Shown: positions 17,259-26,112 of the stretch, in pieces
How positions within the stretch are numbered: position 1 is the stretch's first letter
Layout: every line of letters starts with the position of its first letter
Assembly: GCA_026989275.1 (NCBI GenBank)
Contig: JALSJQ010000013.1
Location: forward strand, 28,413 to 92,412
DNA from: Albidovulum sp.
Lineage (GTDB): Bacteria; Pseudomonadota; Alphaproteobacteria; Rhodobacterales; Rhodobacteraceae
Length of the DNA: 64,000 nucleotides
Direction: 5' to 3'
Notes under the pieces: model-generated
Told to the model about the DNA's origin: nothing
Database searches by the model: none
What the model saw: only the letters and a program-made list of their open reading frames with translations
Translations under genes and position numbers: made by a program

Positions 17259-18596
17259 ATGAACCGATGGACGCCCGGCATCGCGCCGGAGCGGCTCTCT
17301 GCCGACGAGCTGGCCGCGAACTTTTCCGACCTGCACCCGCCGCTCGACGATCACGAGGCCTTCGTCGCTGCGGGGCGGTGCTATTTCTGCCATGACGCCC
17401 CCTGCACCGCCGCCTGTCCGACCGAGATCGACATTCCCATGTTCATCCGCGAGATCTTCTCTGGCCGGCCCGAGGCGGCGGCGCGCACCATCTTCGCCCG
17501 GAACGTGATGGGGGGGATGTGCGCTCGTGTCTGCCCGACGGAGACGCTCTGCGAGGAGGCCTGCGTGCGGGAGATGGCCGAGGGCAAGCCGGTGGAGATC
17601 GGCCGGCTGCAGCGTTATGCCACCGATCGGCTGATGGGGCGCAACGCCCATCCCTTCACGCGGGCGGCGCCCACGGGGCACAAGGTGGCGGTCGTCGGGT
17701 CGGGGCCGGCGGGGCTGGCCTGCGCCCACCGGCTGGCGATGGCCGGCCATGACGTGGTGATCTTCGAGGCACGGGAGAAGCCGGGCGGGCTCAACGAATA
17801 CGGCATCGCCGCCTACAAGACCACCGAGGGTTTCGCCCAGGCCGAGGTCGGCTGGCTGATCGGCATCGGCGGCATCGAGATCCGCACCGGCACCGCGCTG
17901 GGGCGCGATGTGACGCTCGACGACCTTCTCGACATGTTCGACGCGGTCTTCCTCGGCATGGGGCTTGCGGGTGTGAACGCCCTCGGCATTCCCGGCGAGG
18001 ATCTTGCCGGCGTCGAGCCCGCGGTCGATTTCATCGCCCGCATCCGTCAGGCGAAGAACCTGACCGAAGTGCCGGTGGGGCGCAACGTGGTGGTGGTCGG
18101 CGGCGGGATGACGGCGATCGACGCGGCGGTCCAGGCGAAGCTCCTCGGCGCCGAGCACGCGACCATCGTCTATCGCCGCGGCCCCGAGAGGATGGGGGCC
18201 TCGGAATACGAGCGCGAGCTTGCCGCCGCCCGCGGCGTCAGCATCGTGACCAATGCCCGCCCGGTGCGGATCCTCGGGCAGGACAGGCTCGAGGAGGTCG
18301 TGTTCGAATATACCATCGAGACCCCGCAAGGGCGGCTCGAGGGCACGGGCGAGACCTTCCACCTGCCGGCCGACCAGCTGTTCAAGGCCATCGGCCAGAA
18401 GCTCGAAGGGGTGCCGGGCGGCATCGAGATCGAAAACGGCAAGATCAGGGTGGATGCGGCCGGCCGCACCTCGCGCGAACGGGTCTGGGCCGGGGGCGAC
18501 TGCGTGGCGCCGGGCGAGGATCTCACGGTCACCGCCACCGCCCAGGGTCGCGACGCGGCCGAGAGCATTCATTCGTTCCTGACGGGGGAGGGCTGA
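17259..18596 (+). CDS. preT: Dihydropyrimidine dehydrogenase subunit PreT
   Basis: The 445-residue FAD/Fe-S electron-input subunit of NAD-dependent dihydropyrimidine dehydrogenase passes NADH electrons to PreA. The N-terminal cysteine clusters GRCYFCHDAPCTAACPTEID and CARVCPTETLCEEACV bind Fe-S clusters. The FAD Rossmann motif is VAVVGSGPAGLACAHRLA (about residue 145) and the NAD motif is VVVVGGGMTAIDAA (about residue 280); WAGGDCVAPGEDLTVTA closes the flavin site. GGAGG precedes the ATG. It is first in the catabolic operon and 3 bp before preA. Confidence 0.95.
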   Translation: MNRWTPGIAPERLSADELAANFSDLHPPLDDHEAFVAAGRCYFCHDAPCTAACPTEIDIPMFIREIFSGRPEAAARTIFARNVMGGMCARVCPTETLCEEACVREMAEGKPVEIGRLQRYATDRLMGRNAHPFTRAAPTGHKVAVVGSGPAGLACAHRLAMAGHDVVIFEAREKPGGLNEYGIAAYKTTEGFAQAEVGWLIGIGGIEIRTGTALGRDVTLDDLLDMFDAVFLGMGLAGVNALGIPGEDLAGVEPAVDFIARIRQAKNLTEVPVGRNVVVVGGGMTAIDAAVQAKLLGAEHATIVYRRGPERMGASEYERELAAARGVSIVTNARPVRILGQDRLEEVVFEYTIETPQGRLEGTGETFHLPADQLFKAIGQKLEGVPGGIEIENGKIRVDAAGRTSRERVWAGGDCVAPGEDLTVTATAQGRDAAESIHSFLTGEG

Positions 18597-18599
18597 CCC

Positions 18600-19904
18600 A
18601 TGGCCGATCTGCGCTGCAATTTCGTCGGAATCAAGTCGCCCAACCCGTTCTGGCTGGCCTCGGCGCCGCCGACGGACAAGGAATACAACGTCCGCCGCGC
18701 CTTCGAGGCCGGCTGGGGCGGCGTCGTGTGGAAGACGCTCGGCGAGGATCCGCCCATCGTCAATGTCAACGGGCCGCGCTACGGCGCCGTTCACGGCCCC
18801 GACCGCTGGCTGATGGGCCTCAACAACATCGAGCTGATCTCCGACCGCCCGCTCGAGGTCAATCTGCGGGAGATCAAGGCGGTGAAGCGCGACTGGCCCG
18901 ATCGTGCACTGGTGGTTTCGCTGATGGTGCCCTGCGAGGAACAGGCCTGGAAGCGGATCCTGCCGCTGGTCGAGGAGACGGGGGCCGACGGCATCGAGCT
19001 CAATTTCGGCTGTCCGCACGGCATGAGCGAGCGCGGCATGGGCTCGGCGGTGGGGCAGGTGCCCGAATATGTCGAGATGGTCGCGCGCTGGTGCAAGCAG
19101 AACACCCGCATGCCGGTGATCGTCAAGCTCACCCCCAACATCACCGACATCCGCCACCCCGCCCGGGCCGCCTTCCGCGGCGGCGCCGATGCCGTTTCCC
19201 TGATCAACACCATCAACTCGATCACCGGGGTCGATCTCGACAGCTTCGCCCCCGAGCCCACGATCGACGGCAAGGGCACCCATGGCGGCTATTGCGGCCC
19301 GGCGGTCAAGCCGATCGCGCTCAACATGGTGGCCGAGATCGCCCGGGACGAGGAAACCCGCGGCAAGCCGATCTCGGGCATCGGCGGCATCACCACCTGG
19401 CGCGACGCGGCCGAGTTCATGGCACTCGGGGCAAGCTCGGTGCAGGTCTGCACCGCGGCGATGACCTACGGCTTCCGCATCGTCGAGGAGATGATCGCCG
19501 GGCTTTCCGACTGGATGGACGAGAAGGGCCACGCCACGCTCGACGACATCATCGGCAAGGCGGTTCCCAATGTCACCGACTGGCAGTTCCTCAACCTCAA
19601 CCACGTCACCAAGGCGGTGATCGACCAGGATCTCTGCATCAAGTGCGGCCGCTGCTACGCCGCCTGCGAGGACACCTCGCATCAGGCGATCGCCATGAGC
19701 GAGGACCGGGTCTTCACGGTGAAGGACGAGGAATGCGTCGCCTGCAACCTCTGCGTCAATGTCTGCCCGGTCGAGGGTTGCATCACCATGCGCACCATGG
19801 TGCCGGGCGAGGTCGATCCGCGCACGGGAGCGGTGGTTTCCGGCGAATATGCCAACTGGACCACCCACCCGAACAATCCCGGCGCCGGCTGCGGCACCGG
19901 CTGA
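18600..19904 (+). CDS. preA: Dihydropyrimidine dehydrogenase catalytic subunit PreA
   Basis: The 434-residue FMN/Fe-S subunit reduces uracil or thymine to the 5,6-dihydro form. The FMN barrel (residues 1-320) shows NPFWLASAPPT, LNFGCPHGMSERGMG with the active-site Cys, IVKLTPNITDI and SGIGGITTWRDAAEFM. Two C-terminal 4Fe-4S clusters follow, CIKCGRCYAACEDTSHQA and CVACNLCVNVCPVEGC. It is tightly coupled to preT. Together they correspond to the two halves of the mammalian enzyme. Confidence 0.96.
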   Translation: MADLRCNFVGIKSPNPFWLASAPPTDKEYNVRRAFEAGWGGVVWKTLGEDPPIVNVNGPRYGAVHGPDRWLMGLNNIELISDRPLEVNLREIKAVKRDWPDRALVVSLMVPCEEQAWKRILPLVEETGADGIELNFGCPHGMSERGMGSAVGQVPEYVEMVARWCKQNTRMPVIVKLTPNITDIRHPARAAFRGGADAVSLINTINSITGVDLDSFAPEPTIDGKGTHGGYCGPAVKPIALNMVAEIARDEETRGKPISGIGGITTWRDAAEFMALGASSVQVCTAAMTYGFRIVEEMIAGLSDWMDEKGHATLDDIIGKAVPNVTDWQFLNLNHVTKAVIDQDLCIKCGRCYAACEDTSHQAIAMSEDRVFTVKDEECVACNLCVNVCPVEGCITMRTMVPGEVDPRTGAVVSGEYANWTTHPNNPGAGCGTG

Positions 19905-20083
19905 GGCGGGCAGGCGCCGTCCTCAACCCGCGGGGCTGGACAGGAGGACCGGAGCGGGGCGAAGCTCGAGGGTGATTCCATTGTCGGCGCAATGACATCG
20001 CCGGGGCGCCGGCACGACGACAATCAGGGCGCCGCCGCCACGCGGACTTTCCGGGGCGGCGCTCCGACAGGGAGACGAAGACG

Positions 20084-21415
20084 ATGGCACTTGATGCAAA
20101 GGGCGCACGGCCCAACGATCTTTCCGCCTTGTGGATGCCGTTCACCGCCAACCGTCAGTTCAAGCAGGCGCCGCGGCTGCTCGTGGCCGCCGACGGCATG
20201 TATTACCGCGACATCGACGGGCGCGAGGTGCTCGACGGCACGGCCGGGCTGTGGTGTTCCAACGCCGGCCACAACCGGCCGCGCATCGTCGAGGCGGTGC
20301 GCCGGCAGGTTGGGGAGCTCGACTATGCGCCGGGCTTCCAGATGGGCCATCCCAAGGCCTTCGAGCTCGCATCGCAGCTGCGGGACATGGCCCCCGAGCC
20401 CTTCGAGCACGTCTTCTTCACCAATTCGGGCTCCGAAAGCGTCGAGACCGCGCTGAAGATCGCCATCGGCTATCACAAGATGCGCGGCGAAGGCGGCCGC
20501 ACCCGGCTCATCGGCCGCGAGAAGGGGTATCACGGCGTCAATTTCGGTGGCATTTCCGTGGGCGGGATCGGCAACAACCGCCGTTTCTTCGGCCCGCTCC
20601 TGCCCGGTGTCGATCATCTGCCCCATACGCATCTGATCGAGAAGAACCGCTTCACCCGCGGCCAGCCGCTGCACGGTGCCGAGCTGGCCGACGATCTCGA
20701 GAACATCATCGCCACCCACGGGGCCGACACCATCGCCGCCGTCATCGTCGAGCCGATGGCGGGTTCGGCCGGCGTGATCCTGCCGCCGAAGGGCTATCTC
20801 GAGCGGCTGCGCGAGATCACCGCGCGGCACGGCATCCTGCTGATCTTCGACGAGGTGATCACCGGTTTCGGCCGGCTCGGCGCCTCCTTCGCCGCCGAGC
20901 GTTTCGGGGTGATGCCCGACATGATCACCCTTGCCAAGGGATTGACGAACGGCGTCATCCCCATGGGGGCGGTGCTGGTGACGGGCGAGATCCACGACGC
21001 CTTCATGCAGGGGCCCGAGCACATGATCGAGCTCTTCCACGGCTATACCTATTCGGGCAATCCGGTCGCTTCGGCGGCGGGGCTGGCCACGCTCGAGACC
21101 TATCGCGAGGAAGGGCTGTTCGAACGGGCCGCCGAGCTCGCGCCCTATTTCGAGGAGGCGGTGCATTCGCTCCGGGACAAGCCCCATGTGATCGACATCC
21201 GCAATCTGGGGCTCGTCGGGGCGATCGAGCTCGAGCCGATCGCCGGCGCGCCCACGAAGCGGGCCTTCTCGGCCTTCCTCAAGGCGTTCGGAAAGGGCGT
21301 GTTGATCCGCACCACCGGCGACATCATCGCCCTGTCGCCGCCGCTCATCATCTCGAAGGCGGAGATCGACCGGCTGGTGGGCACGCTCGGCGAGGTGCTC
21401 GAGGAAATCGACTGA
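20084..21415 (+). CDS. Class III omega-aminotransferase (beta-alanine:pyruvate type)
   Basis: The 443-residue PLP enzyme has WMPFTANRQFKQAPRLL near the N-terminus, as in beta-alanine:pyruvate aminotransferases. It also has FTNSGSESVETALKIA, the cofactor Asp in LLIFDEVITGFGR and the Schiff-base lysine Lys285 in TLAKGLTNG. In this locus it would convert beta-alanine (from uracil) or 3-aminoisobutyrate (from thymine) to the semialdehyde. The gene is 179 bp after preA on the same strand. The exact amino donor is inferred from context. Confidence 0.9.
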   Translation: MALDAKGARPNDLSALWMPFTANRQFKQAPRLLVAADGMYYRDIDGREVLDGTAGLWCSNAGHNRPRIVEAVRRQVGELDYAPGFQMGHPKAFELASQLRDMAPEPFEHVFFTNSGSESVETALKIAIGYHKMRGEGGRTRLIGREKGYHGVNFGGISVGGIGNNRRFFGPLLPGVDHLPHTHLIEKNRFTRGQPLHGAELADDLENIIATHGADTIAAVIVEPMAGSAGVILPPKGYLERLREITARHGILLIFDEVITGFGRLGASFAAERFGVMPDMITLAKGLTNGVIPMGAVLVTGEIHDAFMQGPEHMIELFHGYTYSGNPVASAAGLATLETYREEGLFERAAELAPYFEEAVHSLRDKPHVIDIRNLGLVGAIELEPIAGAPTKRAFSAFLKAFGKGVLIRTTGDIIALSPPLIISKAEIDRLVGTLGEVLEEID

Positions 21416-21506
21416 AAAGCCCCGGTCGCGGCGCCCGGACCGCCGGTGCGCCCGCCGCGGGGTGCGGAAATGACGACGGAAAGCCGCAAGGCGCAGGGAG
21501 GGAAGA

Positions 21507-22757
21507 ATGGCGACTGCCGGAGAGAACATGCGCATCGATGCCGACCGCCTGTGGGACAGCATCATGGAGATGGCCAGGATCGGGCCGGGCGTGGCCGGCG
21601 GCAACAACCGCCAGACGCTGACCGATGCCGATGCCGAGGGGCGCGCCCTGTTCAGGCGCTGGTGCGAGGAGGCGGGCATGAGCGTCTCGGTGGACAAGAT
21701 GGGCAACATGTTCGCCCTTCGCCCGGGCACCGAGGCGGATCTGCCTCCGGTCTATCTCGGCTCCCACCTCGACACCCAGCCCACCGGCGGCAAGTATGAC
21801 GGCGTTCTGGGCGTCCTCGGCGGGCTCGAGGTGGTCCGCACCCTCAACGACATGGGGGTGAAGACCCGCCATCCGATCGTCGTCGTCAACTGGACCAACG
21901 AGGAGGGCACCCGCTTCGCCCCGGCGATGCTGGCCTCCGGGGTGTTCGCCGGGGTGCATGATCTCGAATGGGCCTACGAGCGGGAGGACGCCGAGGGCAG
22001 GAAGTTCGGCGAGGAACTCGAGCGCATCGGCTGGAAGGGCGACGAGGAGGTCGGCAACCGGCCGATGAAGGCCTATTACGAGCTGCACATCGAACAGGGG
22101 CCGATCCTCGAGGCCGAGGACAAGCTGATCGGCGTCGTCACTCACGGGCAGGGCCTGTCCTGGACCGAGGTGACGGTGATCGGCAAGGAGGCCCATACCG
22201 GTTCGACGCCGATGCCGATGCGCAGGAACGCCGGTCTCGGCATGGCGCGGATCCTCGAGCTGGTGGACGAGATCGCCTGGTCCCACAAGCCCCATGCCGT
22301 CGGCGCGGCCGGGCATATCGACGTTCATCCCAATTCGCGCAACGTCATTCCGGGCAAGGTGGTCTTCACGGTCGATTTCCGCTCCCCCGAGCTCGAGGTG
22401 ATCGAGGACATGGAGCGGCGGCTGCGCGAAGGTGCGAAGAAGATCTGCGACGAGATGGGGCTGGAGGTTTCCTTCAGGAAGGTCGGCGGCTTCGATCCGG
22501 TGAAGTTCGACGAGGGGTGCGTCGCGAAGGTGCGCAATGCGGCCGAGAAGCTCGGCTACAGCCATCGCGACATCATCTCCGGTGCCGGGCATGATGCCTG
22601 CTGGATCAACCGCGTGGCGCCGACGGCGATGATCATGTGCCCCTGCGTCGATGGTCTCAGCCACAACGAGGCCGAGAAGATCTATCCCGAATGGGCCGAG
22701 GCCGGCACCAACGTGCTGCTGCATGCCGCCCTTGAGGAAGCGGAGATCGTCGAGTGA
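21507..22757 (+). CDS. Zn-dependent carbamoylase (beta-ureidopropionase type)
   Basis: The 416-residue M20-fold amidohydrolase of the hydantoinase/carbamoylase family has all metal ligands visible: His87 (GSHLDTQ), Asp98 (GKYDG), Glu132-Glu133 (WTNEEG), His194 (YELHIEQG) and the late His in DGLSHNEAE. A dimerisation lid (SRNVIPGKVVFTVDFRSP) is present. Between preTA and hydA it most probably hydrolyses N-carbamoyl-beta-alanine to beta-alanine, CO2 and ammonia. AGGGAGGGAAG precedes the ATG. Allantoate or N-carbamoyl-amino-acid amidohydrolase activity is the alternative. Confidence 0.92.
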   Translation: MATAGENMRIDADRLWDSIMEMARIGPGVAGGNNRQTLTDADAEGRALFRRWCEEAGMSVSVDKMGNMFALRPGTEADLPPVYLGSHLDTQPTGGKYDGVLGVLGGLEVVRTLNDMGVKTRHPIVVVNWTNEEGTRFAPAMLASGVFAGVHDLEWAYEREDAEGRKFGEELERIGWKGDEEVGNRPMKAYYELHIEQGPILEAEDKLIGVVTHGQGLSWTEVTVIGKEAHTGSTPMPMRRNAGLGMARILELVDEIAWSHKPHAVGAAGHIDVHPNSRNVIPGKVVFTVDFRSPELEVIEDMERRLREGAKKICDEMGLEVSFRKVGGFDPVKFDEGCVAKVRNAAEKLGYSHRDIISGAGHDACWINRVAPTAMIMCPCVDGLSHNEAEKIYPEWAEAGTNVLLHAALEEAEIVE

Positions 22758-22802
22758 GGCAGGAAGCGGCGGGATTGCGTTGACGACGGGGGAGGGCGCC
22801 GG

Positions 22803-23654
22803 ATGAGGTCAGGCAGGGGCAGTATCGCGGCCGCGGCTCTCGCCCTCGTTTCGGCGCTCCCGGCCATGGGCGCCGCTCCGGGGGTGACCGTGCCGCCGCC
22901 CGGAACGCCTTGGGACTGGCAGCTGGTCGCGCCGATCCGCCCCCCGGCCGGTATGGTGGTGTTCGATACCGACCCGGACCTCGTCTCCGCCGGTACCATT
23001 GCCGCGCTGAAGCGTCGGGGCGTGTGGACGATCTGCTACGTCTCGGTCGGGACCCGCGAGGACTGGCGGGCCGATGCCGCCCGCTTTCCCCCCGAGGTGG
23101 TCGGCCGGCCTTATGCGGGCTGGCCCGGCGAGCGCTTTCTCGACATCCGCCGGCGCGACATCCTCGTGCCGATCATGCGCGCCCGTTTCGAGAACTGCCG
23201 CCGGCTCGGTTTCGACGCCGTCGAGCCCGACAATATCGACTTGCACGAAAACGATACGGGATTCGCCATAAAGGCGGAAGATGTGCTCCGATATGTCGAT
23301 GAACTTGCTCGAACCGCGCATTCTCTCGGTCTGGCCATCGGGCAGAAGAATGCGCCGGAACTTGCGGGAAAGCTCGCGCTCACCCTCGATTTCGCTCTGG
23401 TGGAATCGTGCGCCGCCGAGGGCTGGTGCGCCGCGATGCGCCCCTATCCGGCGCGCGGCAAGCCGGTTTTTGCGGCCGAATATGTCGAGCGCATGCCCTG
23501 GGAGAAGGAAGGCGCCTCTGCCTGCGCGCTGGCGGCGCGGATCGGCCTTTCGCTGATCTTCAAGCACCGCGATCTCGATGCCTTCCGCCGCGCCTGCCCC
23601 GGGGCGGCTGCCCCGCGAGAGGCGGCGGGCGGTGCGGGGAGCGCGAGGGAGTGA
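22803..23654 (+). CDS. Secreted GH114-like (endo-alpha-1,4-polygalactosaminidase) protein
   Basis: This 283-residue protein begins with a Sec signal peptide (residues 1-24, cleavage near AMGAAP). The body is the GH114/TIM-barrel type, with opening WDWQL, VVFDTDPD (Asp55, Asp57), ICYVSVGTREDWR, GFDAVEPDNID (Glu141, Asp143) and GLAIGQKNAPEL. Family members cleave galactosamine-rich exopolysaccharide. It sits between the carbamoylase and dihydropyrimidinase genes on the same strand, with GGAGGG before its ATG, but has no metabolic link to pyrimidines. It is probably an insertion that uses the operon. Confidence 0.85.
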   Translation: MRSGRGSIAAAALALVSALPAMGAAPGVTVPPPGTPWDWQLVAPIRPPAGMVVFDTDPDLVSAGTIAALKRRGVWTICYVSVGTREDWRADAARFPPEVVGRPYAGWPGERFLDIRRRDILVPIMRARFENCRRLGFDAVEPDNIDLHENDTGFAIKAEDVLRYVDELARTAHSLGLAIGQKNAPELAGKLALTLDFALVESCAAEGWCAAMRPYPARGKPVFAAEYVERMPWEKEGASACALAARIGLSLIFKHRDLDAFRRACPGAAAPREAAGGAGSARE

Positions 23655-23731
23655 CGGCGCAACGTGACGACTAGATCGCCCCGCAAGCGGCCGCGGAAGC
23701 CGCGGGGCAAGGAGAAGACAGGGAGGACAAG

Positions 23732-25186
23732 ATGAGCACGACGGTCATCAAGGGCGGCACCATCGTCACCCACGATCGCAGCTACGAGGCCGATGTCCGG
23801 ATCGAGAACGGCGTGATCGCCGAGATCGGCCGGAACCTTTCGGGCGACGAGGTGCTCGACGCTTCGGGCTGCTATGTCATGCCCGGCGGCATCGACCCGC
23901 ACACCCATCTCGAGATGCCCTTCATGGGCACCTATTCCTCGGACGATTTCGAATCGGGCACCCGCGCGGCGCTCGCGGGCGGCACGACGATGGTGGTCGA
24001 TTTCGCCCTGCCGAATCCGGGCGAAGGGCTGCTCGACGCCCTCAAGCGCTGGGACAACAAGTCCACCCGCGCCAATTGCGACTACTCCTACCACATGGCG
24101 GTCACCTGGTGGGGGGAGCAGGTCTTCGACGAGATGAAGGATGTGGTCGATCGCGGCATCACCTCCTTCAAGCACTTCATGGCCTACAAGGGCGCGCTGA
24201 TGGTCAACGACGACGAGCTCTATGCCAGCTTTTCGCGCCTGGCCGAGCTCGGGGGCATCGCGCTCGTCCATGCCGAGAACGGCGACGTGGTGGCCGAGCT
24301 GCAGGCGAAGCTCCTCGCCGAAGGCAATACCGGCCCCGAGGCTCATGCCTTCTCGCGTCCGCCCGAGGTCGAGGGCGAGGCCGCCAACCGGGCGATCATG
24401 ATCGCCGACATGGCCGGGGTGCCGCTCTACATCGTTCATGTCTCCTGCGAGGAGGCCCATGAGGCGATCCGCCGGGCACGCGCCCGGGGCAAGCGGGTCT
24501 GGGGCGAGCCGCTGATCCAGCATCTGGTGCTCGACGAGAGCGAGTATTTCCACCCCGACTGGGACCACGCCGCCCGGCGGGTGATGTCCCCTCCCTTCCG
24601 CGACAGGAAGCATCAGGACAGCCTCTGGGCCGGTCTGCAATCGGGTTCGCTCTCGGTCGTGGCCACCGACCATTGCGCCTTCACCACCGAGCAGAAGCGG
24701 ATGGGCCTCGGCGACTTCACCCAGATCCCGAACGGCACCGGCGGCCTCGAGGACCGGATGCCGCTCCTGTGGACCCACGGCGTGCGCACCGGGCGGCTGA
24801 CGCCCGAGGAGTTCGTGGCCGTGACCTCGACCAACATCGCCAAGATCCTCGGGCTCTATCCCCGGAAGGGCGCGATCATCGCGGGAGCCGATGCCGACAT
24901 CGTGGTATGGGATCCGAACCGCTCGAAGACGATTTCGGCCGAGACTCAGCAATCGGCGATCGACTACAACGTGTTCGAAGGGTTCGAGGTGACGGGGCTG
25001 CCGCGCTTCGTGCTCACCCGCGGCAAGGTCGCGATCGTCGAGAACGAGGTGAAGACGGAGGAAGGCCACGGCCGCTTCGTCGGTCGCAAGCCGAACGGGC
25101 CGGTCAACCGGGCGCTCTCGACCTGGAAGGAACTCACCGCGCCGCGCCCCGTCGAGCGCACGGGCATTCCGGCCAGCGGGGTGTGA
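23732..25186 (+). CDS. hydA: Dihydropyrimidinase (D-hydantoinase)
   Basis: The 484-residue amidohydrolase opens 5,6-dihydrouracil or dihydrothymine to the N-carbamoyl beta-amino acid. The binuclear metal site is complete: His57 and His59 (DPHTHLEMPF), carboxylated Lys153 (FMAYKG), His180 (LVHAENGD), His236 (YIVHVSCEEAHE) and Asp313 (ATDHCAF). GGAGGAC precedes the ATG. It is the second step of the reductive pathway and feeds the carbamoylase encoded upstream. Confidence 0.96.
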   Translation: MSTTVIKGGTIVTHDRSYEADVRIENGVIAEIGRNLSGDEVLDASGCYVMPGGIDPHTHLEMPFMGTYSSDDFESGTRAALAGGTTMVVDFALPNPGEGLLDALKRWDNKSTRANCDYSYHMAVTWWGEQVFDEMKDVVDRGITSFKHFMAYKGALMVNDDELYASFSRLAELGGIALVHAENGDVVAELQAKLLAEGNTGPEAHAFSRPPEVEGEAANRAIMIADMAGVPLYIVHVSCEEAHEAIRRARARGKRVWGEPLIQHLVLDESEYFHPDWDHAARRVMSPPFRDRKHQDSLWAGLQSGSLSVVATDHCAFTTEQKRMGLGDFTQIPNGTGGLEDRMPLLWTHGVRTGRLTPEEFVAVTSTNIAKILGLYPRKGAIIAGADADIVVWDPNRSKTISAETQQSAIDYNVFEGFEVTGLPRFVLTRGKVAIVENEVKTEEGHGRFVGRKPNGPVNRALSTWKELTAPRPVERTGIPASGV

Positions 25187-25263
25187 AAGGCGCGAGAGCG
25201 GCACGGCGGGAGAAGGATCGGTCGGGGCTTCTCGCGGGCTCCGCCGGGAGAGATGGAGAGGAC

Positions 25264-26112
25264 ATGGAAACAGCTGCCACCACGAAGAACGGGGAACCGC
25301 ACGCCCCCGGCGCGCGCGGGGGGGGAGAGGGCGCCGGGCCTGTCATACGGGCCCGCGGACTCTCGCTCACCTTCGAGACGCGGGACGGGCCGGTGCATGC
25401 GCTCCAGGACGTCGATCTCGACATCCGCCGCGGCGAGTTCGTCTCCTTCATCGGCCCGTCGGGTTGCGGCAAGACCACCTTCCTGCGGGTGGTCGCCGCG
25501 CTCGAACGGCCGACGGGGGGCGAGATATGCGTCAACGGCATGACGCCCGATGCGGCGCGCCGCGCCCGTGCCTATGGCTACGTGTTCCAGGCGCCGGGGC
25601 TCCTGCCCTGGCGAACCATCGCCGGCAACGTCCGCCTGCCGCTCGAGATCATGGGGTTCGACAAGGGCGAGCAGGAAAGGCGGATCGGCGAGGTGCTCGA
25701 CCTCGTCGATCTTTCCGGCTTCGGCAAGAAGTATCCCTGGCAGCTCTCGGGGGGGATGCAGCAGCGCGCCTCGATCGCCCGGGCGCTCTCCTTCGACGCC
25801 GGCATCCTCCTGATGGACGAACCCTTCGGCGCGCTCGACGAGATCGTTCGCGACCATCTCAACGAACAGCTGATCGCCCTGTGGAAGAAGACGGGGAAGA
25901 CCATCCTCTTCGTCACCCATTCGATTCCCGAAGCGGTCTATCTCTCGACGCGCATCGTGGTGATGAGCCCGCGGCCGGGGCGGGTGATCGAGGTGATCGA
26001 GAACACCCTGCCGGCCGAACGGCCGCTCGACATTCGCGACACGCCGGAATTTCTCGCCATCGCCCACAAGGTGCGCGAAGGGCTCAGGAAGGGGCACGCC
26101 TATGACGGGTGA
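25264..26112 (+). CDS. ABC transporter ATPase (NitT/TauT/SsuB family)
   Basis: The 282-residue nucleotide-binding subunit has Walker A GPSGCGKTT, Q-loop VFQAPGLLPWRT, signature LSGGMQQRASIARAL, Walker B ILLMDEPFGALDE and switch FVTHSIPEAV. The Q-loop and D-loop style is that of the nitrate/taurine/HMP branch. An Ala/Gly-rich N-terminal tail of about 30 residues precedes the core. The start at 25264 has GGAG upstream; the open frame extends further left, but only as antisense-like sequence of hydA. It overlaps the permease gene by 11 bases. Confidence 0.95.
   Translation: METAATTKNGEPHAPGARGGGEGAGPVIRARGLSLTFETRDGPVHALQDVDLDIRRGEFVSFIGPSGCGKTTFLRVVAALERPTGGEICVNGMTPDAARRARAYGYVFQAPGLLPWRTIAGNVRLPLEIMGFDKGEQERRIGEVLDLVDLSGFGKKYPWQLSGGMQQRASIARALSFDAGILLMDEPFGALDEIVRDHLNEQLIALWKKTGKTILFVTHSIPEAVYLSTRIVVMSPRPGRVIEVIENTLPAERPLDIRDTPEFLAIAHKVREGLRKGHAYDG

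Noticed and set aside
17169..19868. 899-codon open frame antisense to preT-preA
   Set aside because: His/Asp/Arg-rich product without any family motif, wholly opposite two certain genes.
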